Assembly (NCBI GenBank): GCA_947258975.1
Contig: CAMYKK010000006.1
Location: 1-64,000 of the forward strand
Direction: 5' to 3'
DNA length: 64,000 nucleotides
From: an uncultured Gammaproteobacteria bacterium
Lineage (GTDB): Bacteria > Pseudomonadota > Gammaproteobacteria > Arenicellales > JAANXG01
Positions 1 through 8,632 of the stretch are shown here, piece by piece. A model generated the notes under the pieces. The model saw nothing but the letters and a program-made list of their open reading frames with translations. It was not told the origin of the DNA and did no database searches. The first letter of the stretch is position 1; the number at the start of each line of letters is the position of its first letter. Made by a program: the position numbers and the translations under genes.

Positions 1-2
1 CG

Positions 3-578
3 CGTGTCATCAAGGAAGCGGCCGCGAGCGGCATCGCCGACTCGACAATCACCGCGGCACAGCAGTCGCCGGTCTACAAATTCGTCAAGCAATGGGGACT
101 GGGACTACCCCTGCATCCGGAATTCCGCACCATTCCTAATTTGTTCTACGTGCCGCCGTTGTTGCCCACCATGGGTAGCGTGACCGACGGTATTTACGAT
201 ACGACGACCAAGTCGTTCTGGGGTGGCATTGAAAATTCGCGGCAACCGATGAAATATCTGGCGTCGCTGTTCACCGCTGGCGATACGCAAAGGGTTGAGG
301 CGGCCCTGAAGAAATTGCTCGCGGTCAAGATTCACCGGCGCATGGAGACCGTCGGCGATCTGCCGGCGGCGGAGGTGGCCTCGGCGCTGCAGGAAGCGGA
401 TATGGATCCGCGGACCGCAGACGATATATTCCGCTTGACTGCGCTTGCCATCAACGAAGAGCGTTTCGTGATTCCGCCGGCTCACCGCGAAGAGGCGATG
501 GAACTGGTGGAGGCCACGGGAGACCGGAAGGGAAATGTCGGGTTTGGCTTCATCGATCAACCGACCCGGGGGCTTTGA
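3..578 (+). CDS. narH: Respiratory nitrate reductase beta subunit, C-terminal part (5' truncated by window)
   Basis: This is the C-terminal end of NarH, the Fe-S electron-transfer subunit of membrane-bound nitrate reductase. It passes electrons from the NarI haems to the NarG molybdenum site on the cytoplasmic face. The frame is open from the window edge and ends with TGA at 576-578. Recognition rests on the NarH tail: a VYKFVKQWGL stretch, then HPEFRT and FYVPPL, followed by a helical region with RRMETVGD. The cluster-binding cysteines lie upstream, outside the window. narJ follows at once, with its Shine-Dalgarno overlapping the narH stop, so the two are translationally close. The usual order narG-narH-narJ-narI is kept. 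Confidence 0.93.
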   Translation, partial: RVIKEAAASGIADSTITAAQQSPVYKFVKQWGLGLPLHPEFRTIPNLFYVPPLLPTMGSVTDGIYDTTTKSFWGGIENSRQPMKYLASLFTAGDTQRVEAALKKLLAVKIHRRMETVGDLPAAEVASALQEADMDPRTADDIFRLTALAINEERFVIPPAHREEAMELVEATGDRKGNVGFGFIDQPTRGL

Positions 579-589
579 GGATGGCGCGC

Positions 590-1282
590 ATGACTCACTA
601 CTCGAAATTGGCGGACGTGTTCCGCTATCCCTCGGCGGATTATCTTGAGCAGGTGCGGCGATGCCAGGCGGAATTGGAAACAGCCTATCCTGAGGCATCG
701 GAGGAGCTTGGCAAATTTGTTGCCTACGCGACCGATGTCACGCACCAGCAGCGGCAAGAGCTATTCGTCAAGACCTTCGAGGTGCAGGCCTTATGTTATC
801 TGGATCTGGGGTTTGTGATCTTCGGGGAGGACTACAAGCGCGGCATGTTCCTCGTACACATGAAACGAGAACACGAGCGCGTGGGCAACGACTACGGAAC
901 GGAATTGCCGGATCATCTCGCCAACGTCCTGGTGTTAATCGAGAAAACGACGGACGAAGAATTCCGCAATGACCTGGTGGCGGGAATTGCAATACCCGCA
1001 ATCCGTAAAATGCTCGAGGGATTTGACAACAGCCGTATCAAAGAACGCGTGGCGCGCCTGAAAAAGCGGCACGATGCGGTTCTTCAGGAATCCCTCAACT
1101 ACGGCAACGTCTATCAATATACCTTGAAGGCGCTGCTCATGGTGTTGGAACAGGATTTTGCGCATACGGAATTTGATGTCCAACAAACCAAGGAAAGTTT
1201 CATTCCGATCTATCCGGACATGGGTGATGGGTCACTTGCACACAACTCATGTTCTTCACCGAGCGTAAGTCACGGAGGCTGA
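590..1282 (+). CDS. narJ: Nitrate reductase molybdenum cofactor assembly chaperone NarJ
   Basis: NarJ is a cytoplasmic all-helical chaperone of the TorD/DmsD type. It holds apo-NarG until the molybdenum cofactor is inserted and is not part of the final enzyme. The protein has about 230 residues, as usual for NarJ, with the typical opening YSKLADVFRYP and the central LYLDLG-like stretch (CYLDLGFV) followed by KRG and a HLAN/VLxLIE segment. I chose ATG 590 because a GAGG at 577-580 lies 9 bases upstream. The ATG at 581 would leave no spacing. It lies between narH and narI, 3 bases before narI. Confidence 0.92.
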   Translation: MTHYSKLADVFRYPSADYLEQVRRCQAELETAYPEASEELGKFVAYATDVTHQQRQELFVKTFEVQALCYLDLGFVIFGEDYKRGMFLVHMKREHERVGNDYGTELPDHLANVLVLIEKTTDEEFRNDLVAGIAIPAIRKMLEGFDNSRIKERVARLKKRHDAVLQESLNYGNVYQYTLKALLMVLEQDFAHTEFDVQQTKESFIPIYPDMGDGSLAHNSCSSPSVSHGG

Positions 1283-1285
1283 AAA

Positions 1286-2011
1286 ATGAACACTTCCGCA
1301 ATCTTCTTTGTGGCCTTGCCGTACACGGCGTTAGCGACCCTGATAATCGGAGTGCTGTATCGCTATATGACGCTGGGATTCAAGCTGACCTCCCTGTCTT
1401 CCCAATTCCTGGAGGGCAAAGTCCTGTTCTGGGGCAGTCAACCGTTTCACTGGGGAATATTGGTTGTATTCCTCGGGCATGTCGCGGCATTTGCGGTCCC
1501 CAGCACCTTATTGGCGTGGAACGGGGAACCGTGGCGTTTGATCATCCTGGAGGTCACCCTGTTTGCCTTCGCCATCGCGGCATTGTTCGGCCTGGCGGTG
1601 TTTATCTACCGCAGGATCACCCATGCACGCATTCGCTCGGTGACGACCAAAATGGATGCAGTGGTATACATCCTGTTGCTGATACAGATCATCACCGGCT
1701 TAGGCGTCGCGTTGTTTTACAACTGGGGATCCTCCTGGTTTGCGTCGTCGGTAACCCCATACCTGCGCTCGATCTTCGTGTTCAACCCGCAGGTCGATAC
1801 CGTGGCCAGCATGCCCTTTCTGGTACAGCTGCACATCGTTACCGCCTTCCTCATCTTTGGCATCCTGCCGTTCACACGGCTGATCCATTTCATGGTGTTT
1901 CCGTTGAATTACGTATGGCGCAGTTATCAGGTAGTGGTCTGGAACCGGGATCCAGCGAAGATTCGCTCCGAGGGCAGCTACTTTCCGGGCAAGGCATCGA
2001 CGAACAATTAA
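1286..2011 (+). CDS. narI: Respiratory nitrate reductase gamma subunit (cytochrome b)
   Basis: NarI is the quinol-oxidising di-haem b membrane subunit of nitrate reductase. It has 241 residues with five hydrophobic segments. Four histidines sit where the E. coli haem ligands are (56, 66, 187, 205): here H55 and H65 in the second helix and H183 and H201 in the last two. Both haems should therefore be present. A GGAGG at 1274-1278 precedes ATG 1286, giving a clear start 3 bases after the narJ stop. The C-terminus after the last helix (VWNRDPAKIRSEG) is cytoplasmic, where it would contact NarH. Confidence 0.95.
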   Translation: MNTSAIFFVALPYTALATLIIGVLYRYMTLGFKLTSLSSQFLEGKVLFWGSQPFHWGILVVFLGHVAAFAVPSTLLAWNGEPWRLIILEVTLFAFAIAALFGLAVFIYRRITHARIRSVTTKMDAVVYILLLIQIITGLGVALFYNWGSSWFASSVTPYLRSIFVFNPQVDTVASMPFLVQLHIVTAFLIFGILPFTRLIHFMVFPLNYVWRSYQVVVWNRDPAKIRSEGSYFPGKASTNN

Positions 2012-2102
2012 GCGTTCGATGTATGCAACCAACCACAAGTAAAAATGTTCGTTTGTCCTTGTAAGGAGGACGCCAAATAAAGCACCAATCGAGAACAAAG
2101 TC

Positions 2103-3779
2103 ATGGCACAAATCGATAAATTGGACGCGCAACCTCCCACGCAGTTGGGGAAAGGTACGGGCGGTGGGAGCCGTGCAGATATTGATACATGGGACGTGGA
2201 GGATGAAACCTTCTGGGAAACCACCGGGAAGAAGATCGCCAATCGGAATCTGTGGATTTCGATTCCCAGCCTCCTGTGTGGATTCGCCGTGTGGTTGTAC
2301 TGGGGCATCATCACGGTGCAGATGATCAATCTCGGGTTTCCTTTTACCAAACCCGAATTGTTTACCCTCGCGGCGATCGCCGGTCTCACTGGCGCCACGT
2401 TGCGCATTCCCAGCAGCTTTTTCGTGCGCATTGCGGGTGGCCGCAACACCATTTTCTTTACCACCGCCTTGCTGATGATTCCGGCGATTGGCGCGGGATT
2501 TGCACTGCAGGACAAGGACACGCCGCTGTGGGTATTCCAAATACTGGCCTTCCTGTCCGGCTTTGGCGGCGGCAATTTCGCGTCTTCGATGTCCAACATC
2601 AGTTTCTTTTTTCCGAAACGAACCCAGGGCCTGGCGCTGGGTTTGAACGCCGGCCTGGGTAACGCCGGTGTCACTACGATGCAGATCCTGGTGCCGCTGG
2701 TGATGACGGTCGGCATTTTCGGTGGCGCCCCGATGATTCTGGAAAACACGTCGGGGACGCTCATCGGCAAGATCCCCGCGGGTAGCGAGACCTACATCCA
2801 TAACGCGGGCTTCGTCTGGTTGTTTTTCCTGGTTCCACTGGCGTTCGCCGGCTGGCTCGGTATGAACAATATCCGCACCGAGGAGGTGTCGCCCCACATC
2901 GGTTCTCCGTTTGGCGCCTTCGGCAAGATCAGCGGCATGTTGATCGTCGGCTTCTTTACCGCCGCGATTGGGCTCTACCTCATTCTCCCGGCCCCCACCG
3001 GTTTGGGGCTGCCGTCGTGGACCAAGTGGTTCGTCCTGGTGGGCGTCATCGCGGCGACCGTGTTTCTGCTCAAATTGATCCCCGGGGATATCAAGCCGAA
3101 TCTGCAACGTCAATTCAAGATCTTCGGCAATAAGCACACCTGGGTGATGAGCGTTATCTACACCATGACTTTCGGATCCTTCATCGGTTATTCCGCGGGC
3201 TTCGCGCTGGCCATCAAGGTCATCTTCGGTTTCAGCCATATCATGGGCGCCGACGGCGTCATAACCCATGACACGGTCAATCCGAACGGACCCAGCGCCC
3301 TGATGTATGCGTGGATGGGACCGTTCATCGGTGCCCTGATCCGTCCGGTGGGTGGCTGGATCTCAGACCGGATGGGTGGCGCCAAGGTCACGCAGATCGT
3401 GGCAATTGTAATGATTGCCAGTGCCCTGGGAGTGGCGTACTACATGAGCGCCGCGTACCGGTCCGCGACGCCGGAAGAATACTTCGTGCCGTTCTTCGTG
3501 TTATTCCTGGTGCTGTTTGCGGGCACCGGCATCGGCAACGGGTCCACCTTCCGCACCATCGCCATGGTGTTTCCCAAGGAACAAGCCGGCCCCGCATTGG
3601 GTTGGACTTCCGCGGTGGCCGCATACGGTGCCTTTATTATTCCCAAGGTGTTTGGCGAGCAGATCAAGGCGACCACACCCGAATACGCCTTGTACGGTTT
3701 TGCCGTCTTCTACTTCATCTGCTTGCTGTTGAACTGGTGGTATTACCTGGGGCCCAAGGCAGAGATAAAAAATCCGTAA
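2103..3779 (+). CDS. narK: NarK2-type nitrate/nitrite antiporter, 14-TM form
   Basis: Major-facilitator transporter of the nitrate/nitrite porter family, exchanging nitrate and nitrite across the inner membrane. It has 558 residues. The nitrate signature (GGGNFASSM followed by NISFFFPK) is at about 156-172. The conserved substrate-binding arginine is R101 (LRIP) and the second lies in LIRPVGGW. A roughly 60-residue hydrophobic insert between the two halves (around 270-330) gives about 14 membrane segments instead of 12. The N-terminus opens with a DxEDETFW motif that also starts the second half of the next gene. The only strong Shine-Dalgarno (AAGGAGG, 2063-2069) is 33 bases before ATG 2103. 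A weaker GAGAA at 2091-2095 is better spaced. Confidence 0.9.
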   Translation: MAQIDKLDAQPPTQLGKGTGGGSRADIDTWDVEDETFWETTGKKIANRNLWISIPSLLCGFAVWLYWGIITVQMINLGFPFTKPELFTLAAIAGLTGATLRIPSSFFVRIAGGRNTIFFTTALLMIPAIGAGFALQDKDTPLWVFQILAFLSGFGGGNFASSMSNISFFFPKRTQGLALGLNAGLGNAGVTTMQILVPLVMTVGIFGGAPMILENTSGTLIGKIPAGSETYIHNAGFVWLFFLVPLAFAGWLGMNNIRTEEVSPHIGSPFGAFGKISGMLIVGFFTAAIGLYLILPAPTGLGLPSWTKWFVLVGVIAATVFLLKLIPGDIKPNLQRQFKIFGNKHTWVMSVIYTMTFGSFIGYSAGFALAIKVIFGFSHIMGADGVITHDTVNPNGPSALMYAWMGPFIGALIRPVGGWISDRMGGAKVTQIVAIVMIASALGVAYYMSAAYRSATPEEYFVPFFVLFLVLFAGTGIGNGSTFRTIAMVFPKEQAGPALGWTSAVAAYGAFIIPKVFGEQIKATTPEYALYGFAVFYFICLLLNWWYYLGPKAEIKNP

Positions 3780-3845
3780 AGTCCAACACGACAGCGAAAT
3801 CGGTGCAAAGACGCACCCTTTCCATTTTTGCCCTGGGGAGGATCG

Positions 3846-6608
3846 ATGACGACACAGACCAGAAAGCAAATCTCCGTATTGACCATGAGCACCTTGGCGT
3901 TCACGGTCAATTTTGCCGTGTGGACCATGTTCTCGATCATCGGTATCAAGATCAAAGCCGAGCTGGGACTCAATAATACGGAGTTCGGCCTGCTGGTGGC
4001 CACCCCGATCCTCACCGGTTCCCTGGTACGGCTGCCCCTCGGTATCATGACAGACCGCTTCGGCGGGCGGATTGTCTTTTTCATCCAGATGTTACTGGTC
4101 GCGATCCCCACCTACGGCCTGGTCTACGCCGACCAGTACTGGCAGTATCTGGTGATCGGGCTTTTCGTGGGTCTGGCCGGTGGATCTTTTGCCATTGGCA
4201 TCGCCTATACCGCCGCCTGGTTCAGCCAGGAACGCCAGGGGACCGCGATGGGCATCTTCGGTGCCGGAAACGCAGGCGCCGCGGTGACCAATCTCGCGGC
4301 GCCCTTGATCCTGGTCGCCTGGGGATGGCGGGCGGTTCCGCTGGTCTACTCCATCGCCATGGTCGTGATGGCGGTGGTGTTCTGGTTCTTCACTTACACC
4401 GACCCGCAATTGGAGGAGCGCCGCCGGACCAAGCAAAAGCGCAGCCTCGCTGAGCAGCTCGCGCCCCTGTCTGAGAGCCAGGTGTGGCGCTTTGGGCTGG
4501 CCTATTATTTCGTCTTCGGCGGTTTCGTGGCACTCGCGCTGTGGCTGCCCAAGTACTATGTGGGTGAGTATGGCCTGGATCTGAAGTCCGCGGCCTTCAT
4601 CACTATGATCTTCACCCTGCCCTCAGGGGTGATCCGCGCATTGGGCGGCTGGTTCTCCGACAAATGGGGCGGGGACACCGTGACCTGGTGGGTGTTTTGG
4701 GTGAGCATCGTGTGCCTGTTTTTCCTCTCCTACCCGCCGACCACCCTGACGTTTCACGGTATCTCCGGTGAATTCTCCGTCGAGGTCGGCCTCGGGGTGG
4801 GCGTGTTCACGGTGCTGGTGTTTATTGTCGGCATGGCTCAGGGCATCGGCAAGGCGAGCGTCTACCGTTGCCTGGCGGATTTTTATCCCACCAACATGGG
4901 ATCGGTAGGCGGTCTCGTGGGCGTCATCGGGGGGCTGGGTGGTTTTACCATGCCCATCATGTTCGGCGTCGCCGCCGACGCGCTTGACGTGCGCTCCAGC
5001 GCCTTCATGCTGATGTCCATCGTGCTCGCGGCGGTGATGATCTGGACCTGGATGGCGGCCCGCGGGGAACGGGAGGCGATCCTCGAGCGCCAGCCCGCCC
5101 TGCGTGACGAGCTGATCAAGGAGCACCTCCTGGAGGGGCGTCCGGCGCACGGCCGTTGGTTGTTGGACTGGCGTCCGGACGATGAGACCCTGTGGGCGCA
5201 ATATGGCCGACGTATCGCGCTGCGCAACCTGGTCTTTTCGATGCCGCCGCTGTTGCTCTCGTTCGCCGTATGGATGGTTTGGAGTGTGGTGGTGGTCGAA
5301 TTGCCCGAGATCGGCTTCCAATTCACCACCGGCGAGCTTTTCTGGTTGGCGGCGATCCCGGGTCTGTCGGGCGCGGTCTTGCGCCTCGCCTACTCCTTCG
5401 TGGTGCCGCTGTTCGGGGGCCGGAACTTCACGGTGTTCAGTACCGTATCCTTGCTGCTTCCCACCCTCTGGATGGCCTTTGCGGTACAGGATCCCACCAC
5501 CGACTACGTGGTGTTCGTGGTCATCGCGCTGCTGTGTGGCCTAGGCGGCGGCAACTTTTCGGCGAGCATGGCCAACATCAGTTTCTTCTTTCCCAAGCGC
5601 ATGCAGGGTACCGCCCTGGGTTGGAACGCCGGCGTCGGTAACCTCGGTGTGAGCGTCGTGCAGTTGACGGTGCCGCTGGTGATCTACGGTGGCGCGTCGG
5701 CCATATTCGGCGGCAGCCCCCAGGCCCAGGCCCAGGATGCGGAGATCGGGTATTGGAGCGTGCAACGGTTGGTGTGGATGCAGAACGCCGGTTACTTCTG
5801 GGTGCCGTTGATCCTGGCGGCGACCCTCGGTGCATGGTTCGGCATGAACAATATCCGCGATGTGCGCGCGTCGTTTCGTGAGCAGTTGGTGATCTTCCGG
5901 CGCAAGCACGCGTGGTTGCTGTCGTGGCTGTACCTGGGCACCTTCGGATCGTTCATCGGATTCGCCGCCGCGTTCCCAATACTGTTGTCTTCTCAATTTC
6001 CGGGTACAGGGGCCGCTCGCTACGCCTTCGTTGGACCGCTGCTGGGCGCCGTGATTCGACCCCTCGGCGGTTGGCTGGCGGATCGATTCGGCGGGGGAAG
6101 GGTCACGCTGTGGAACTTTGCCGTCATGCTGGTGTTGGCGGTCAGCATCTACGGTTTCCTGCCGTCGGGCGCCGACGTCACCCAGCTCGCCTGGTTCTAC
6201 GCCGCTTTCATGCTGCTGTTTCTTGCCACCGGTATCGGCAACGGCTCGGTATTCCGCATCGTTCCGAACGTTTTCCTGGAGTTCCACAAGGGATTGGCCG
6301 CCGGCAAGGATGAGGCGGCGAAGGCGCAGGCGGTTCGCGACGGCGAGATCGAGGCGTCGGTCGCCCTCGGGTTCACCGCCGCCATCGCCGCACTCGGGCT
6401 ATTCATGATCCCCGCCATCATCGGCGTGTCGGTGGCGATGACCGGTACGCCCCGTGCGGCGATGATGATTTTCGTGCTTTTCTACGCCAGCTGCCTGTTG
6501 TTGACCTGGGCGTACTACGCGCGTGCGGAATCCGGAGATCCCCGCCTGGATGTACACGAGCCGTTCGCGGCAGGCACCCCTCCCGCTACCTCCGGTTCGA
6601 CAACCTAA
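3846..6608 (+). CDS. narK: Fused NarK1-NarK2 nitrate/nitrite transporter
   Basis: A double MFS protein of 920 residues in which two complete nitrate porters are joined, as in Paracoccus-type NarK fusions. Residues 1 to about 415 form a NarK1-like module, thought to be a nitrate/proton symporter, with GIxTDRFGG and FYPTNMGSVGG motifs. Residues from about 440 form a NarK2-like nitrite/nitrate antiporter with the GGGNFSASM and NISFFFPKR signature. The second module is a clear paralogue of the stand-alone NarK upstream, including the DDETLWAQYGRRIALRN opening, but lacks that protein's extra pair of helices. ATG 3846 is preceded by GGGGAGGA at 3835-3842; the upstream TTG at 3828 has no such site. 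soxX follows 14 bases after the stop. Confidence 0.92.
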   Translation: MTTQTRKQISVLTMSTLAFTVNFAVWTMFSIIGIKIKAELGLNNTEFGLLVATPILTGSLVRLPLGIMTDRFGGRIVFFIQMLLVAIPTYGLVYADQYWQYLVIGLFVGLAGGSFAIGIAYTAAWFSQERQGTAMGIFGAGNAGAAVTNLAAPLILVAWGWRAVPLVYSIAMVVMAVVFWFFTYTDPQLEERRRTKQKRSLAEQLAPLSESQVWRFGLAYYFVFGGFVALALWLPKYYVGEYGLDLKSAAFITMIFTLPSGVIRALGGWFSDKWGGDTVTWWVFWVSIVCLFFLSYPPTTLTFHGISGEFSVEVGLGVGVFTVLVFIVGMAQGIGKASVYRCLADFYPTNMGSVGGLVGVIGGLGGFTMPIMFGVAADALDVRSSAFMLMSIVLAAVMIWTWMAARGEREAILERQPALRDELIKEHLLEGRPAHGRWLLDWRPDDETLWAQYGRRIALRNLVFSMPPLLLSFAVWMVWSVVVVELPEIGFQFTTGELFWLAAIPGLSGAVLRLAYSFVVPLFGGRNFTVFSTVSLLLPTLWMAFAVQDPTTDYVVFVVIALLCGLGGGNFSASMANISFFFPKRMQGTALGWNAGVGNLGVSVVQLTVPLVIYGGASAIFGGSPQAQAQDAEIGYWSVQRLVWMQNAGYFWVPLILAATLGAWFGMNNIRDVRASFREQLVIFRRKHAWLLSWLYLGTFGSFIGFAAAFPILLSSQFPGTGAARYAFVGPLLGAVIRPLGGWLADRFGGGRVTLWNFAVMLVLAVSIYGFLPSGADVTQLAWFYAAFMLLFLATGIGNGSVFRIVPNVFLEFHKGLAAGKDEAAKAQAVRDGEIEASVALGFTAAIAALGLFMIPAIIGVSVAMTGTPRAAMMIFVLFYASCLLLTWAYYARAESGDPRLDVHEPFAAGTPPATSGSTT

Positions 6609-6622
6609 GGAGGAAGATCGCT

Positions 6623-7099
6623 ATGCGGATCAGCAATATCTCGACATTGATGGCTTTGGCGCTCTTGAGCCTGATCGTTGGGCAGGTCACGGCGGACTCA
6701 TCCGCGGGTAACCGCGACGCGTTCGTTGCATGGACGGTGACGGATCTGGCAGTCCAGGGGCCGCTGGCCGGGCTGGAGGGAGATCCGCGACGGGGCCGGT
6801 CCGTGGCCATCAGCCCCGCAAAAGGAAATTGCCTGGCCTGTCACGTGATGCCGGTTGCAGAACAGGAGTTCCACGGCACCATCGGGCCGCCTCTTGCAGG
6901 CGTGGCGTCCCGCTATACCGAAGCCCAGCTGCGTCTGTTACTGGTTGACATAAAGCAGCTGAATCCCACGACCCTGATGCCGAGTTTCTATAAGAACCCG
7001 GCCGAACTTCAACGTGTCGCGAAGCGGTACCAGGGCAAGACCGTGTTGACGGCGCAGGAGATCGAGGACGTTGTGGCCTATCTGACGACATTGAAATGA
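6623..7099 (+). CDS. soxX: Sulfur-oxidising cytochrome c, SoxX subunit
   Basis: SoxX is the mono-haem subunit of the periplasmic SoxXA cytochrome. SoxXA oxidatively couples thiosulfate to the SoxY swinging-arm cysteine. The 158-residue precursor has a signal peptide (about 1-24) and one haem site C70-L-A-C73-H74 with M119 (TLMPSFY) as likely distal ligand. The family pattern GTIGPPLxGVxxRY and the C-terminal TAQEIEDVVAYLTTL match SoxX closely. AGGAGG at 6607-6612 fixes the start. It follows narK by 14 bases and precedes soxA by 13, so it should be co-transcribed with nitrate respiration genes. No soxY, soxZ or soxB is in the window. Confidence 0.9.
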   Translation: MRISNISTLMALALLSLIVGQVTADSSAGNRDAFVAWTVTDLAVQGPLAGLEGDPRRGRSVAISPAKGNCLACHVMPVAEQEFHGTIGPPLAGVASRYTEAQLRLLLVDIKQLNPTTLMPSFYKNPAELQRVAKRYQGKTVLTAQEIEDVVAYLTTLK

Positions 7100-7112
7100 G
7101 CGGGGGTAGCAA

Positions 7113-7955
7113 ATGTATACCAAGTCCATAGTGCGTTCCGGGTTGGTGTCCCTCGTCTTGGTCCTCGGAGCGAGTGGCGTTTCAGTGGCGATGGCCGCTG
7201 AAACGGTCTCCGCGGCCAAGGCACCTGAGTCCATCTCAGACGCCAAGACTGCCGGGCCCGTCTCCGGTTATGATTTCTTGCAGAAAGAAACGCAACAGAT
7301 GCAGGACGATGACTTCCTCAATCCGGGTATGCAGTGGGTCGAGTCGGGTAAGGACATGTTCAACAACCTGCAAGGCGAAAATGGAAAAACCTGTGCGTCC
7401 TGCCACGGTAAAGACGGCAGCAAGCTCGATCCGAAGAGAATCGCCCGGTACCCGGTGTTCAACGAAACGCTGGGAAAACCCGTCACCCTGCAGGGACAGG
7501 TGAACACCTGCTGGACCAAGCGATTGGGCCATCATCAGCTTCCTTACGATAGTGAGGGGCCGCTCAAGCTGGAGGTATTTGTGCACAACCTCGCGCGTGG
7601 AGAGAAGGTGAACGTGCAAGCCGATGGCCCCATGAAGCCCTATTACGAAAGAGGCGAAACGATCTACCGGACCCGGGCGGGGCAGTTGGATATGGCGTGT
7701 TCGGTCTGCCACGATCACAACGCCGGCAAGAAGATCCGGGGAAACACCTTGTCTCAGGGACAAGCCAATGGCTATCCCGCGTACCGTCTCAAGCATGGCA
7801 GTGTCGCGGGTCTACACAGTACGTTCAACGAGTGTTATCGCCTGTTCCGTGCCAGCGAAATGCCGCCCGGCAACGATGATTACACGGCTTTGGAGGTTTA
7901 CGTGACCGCGCGTGGTAACGGGCTGGCGATCGAAACCCCCGGAGTTCGCTTCTGA
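7113..7955 (+). CDS. soxA: Di-haem sulfur-oxidising cytochrome c, SoxA subunit
   Basis: SoxA is the larger subunit of the periplasmic SoxXA complex and carries the cysteine that becomes a persulfide haem ligand. The precursor has 280 residues with a signal peptide cleaved near AMA-AE (about 29). Two CxxCH sites are visible, C94/C97/H98 and C196/C199/H200, so this is the di-haem form. The catalytic cysteine is C241 in FNECYRLFRA, and the tail LEVYVTARGNGLAIETPGVR is the SoxA signature. Together with soxX it makes a complete SoxXA, but the carrier and hydrolase of the pathway must be elsewhere. Nothing continues the operon downstream on this strand. Confidence 0.92.
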   Translation: MYTKSIVRSGLVSLVLVLGASGVSVAMAAETVSAAKAPESISDAKTAGPVSGYDFLQKETQQMQDDDFLNPGMQWVESGKDMFNNLQGENGKTCASCHGKDGSKLDPKRIARYPVFNETLGKPVTLQGQVNTCWTKRLGHHQLPYDSEGPLKLEVFVHNLARGEKVNVQADGPMKPYYERGETIYRTRAGQLDMACSVCHDHNAGKKIRGNTLSQGQANGYPAYRLKHGSVAGLHSTFNECYRLFRASEMPPGNDDYTALEVYVTARGNGLAIETPGVRF

Positions 7956-7994
7956 GATTATCCGGGAGCCGCGACATCCGTATTCCGGGGACGA

Positions 7995-8013
7995 CCCCTA
8001 ATCGGGCTAGGGG
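7995..8013 (+). terminator. Possible hairpin after soxA
   Basis: CCCCTA at 7995-8000 pairs with TAGGGG at 8008-8013 around a 7-base loop, 40 bases past the soxA stop. There is no T-tract, so it may be a weak or Rho-assisted terminator, or simply a stable 3' end for the nar-sox message. Confidence 0.35.
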
Positions 8014-8139
8014 GTACGCGCGTTTCCGGGTGTATGGCGCTAAGCCGGTCATCGATCGAATGCCACATTGTCACCATTTTGTCGGCCTCTCTTTTTGCCG
8101 GCTTGGCGCAATTTGTGGGTCAATGCGCGCCGCACGTAA

Positions 8140-8520
8140 TGTGCGTCTATAGTAGTATACGGCCGAGGTCCTATCCGGGCTGGTGGCGCAGTAGATCGAC
8201 TTCCACGCATAGTTTTCACCCTCCAGATCGGGCCGCGGTTGCAGGAAGTGAATGAGCTGGTGCTGCCGGGCGGCGCGTCAGAAATCATCGATTGCTCCGC
8301 CCACGACACGAGCCTGGTAGCTACGGCGGCGATCATTCAACAGTTGGATCTGGTCATCACCGTCGACACCGTCACTGCGCATCTCGCGGGCACCTTGGGC
8401 AAGCCGGTGTGGGTATTGCTGCCCTATGCGCCCGACTGGCGTTGGATGCTCGAACGTCAAGATACGCCGTGGTATCCCAGTATGCGTCTGTTCCGGCAAT
8501 CCGCCCCCGGCGGCGCGTGT
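8140..8520 (+). pseudogene. Remnant of a TPR-linked family 9-like glycosyltransferase (C-terminal piece)
   Basis: Codons from about 8221 to 8505 encode the end of an ADP-heptose/family 9-type glycosyltransferase domain of the kind usually fused to TPR repeats. The recognisable blocks are LQIGP, the LDLVITVDTVTAHLAG sugar-nucleotide-binding segment, PVWVLLPYAPDWRWM and WYPSMRLFRQ. The frame is closed upstream by TAA at 8137-8139 and no TPRs or N-terminal Rossmann half precede it. Downstream the frame runs through a terminator hairpin into antisense of the next gene, so the natural C-terminus is lost too. I treat it as a decayed gene. It may once have glycosylated a surface product of the neighbouring island. 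Confidence 0.7.
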
Positions 8521-8564
8521 AAAAAACGAGTTGACACTGATTGCAAAAAACTGAAAAAAAATGA

Positions 8565-8605
8565 AAAAATAGGGGTCGGAGTCACGGACTCCGACCCCTA
8601 TTTTT
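8565..8605. terminator. Strong bidirectional hairpin terminator
   Basis: A perfect 19-bp inverted repeat (8565-8583 pairing with 8587-8605) with a 3-base loop. Runs of A on the left arm and T on the right (continuing as GTTTTTT) serve both strands. It lies between the glycosyltransferase remnant (+) and the methyltransferase gene (-). Its core (AGGGGTCGGAGTC) resembles the GGGGTC-type palindromes often dispersed in gammaproteobacteria, so it may be a repeat recruited as a terminator. Confidence 0.85.
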
Positions 8606-8632
8606 GTTTTTTATCTTGGTGCAATATCCGGG

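Noticed and set aside
1249-2064. Alternative frame overlapping narI
   Set aside because: It shadows narI in another frame; narI has all haem ligands and a clear ribosome site.
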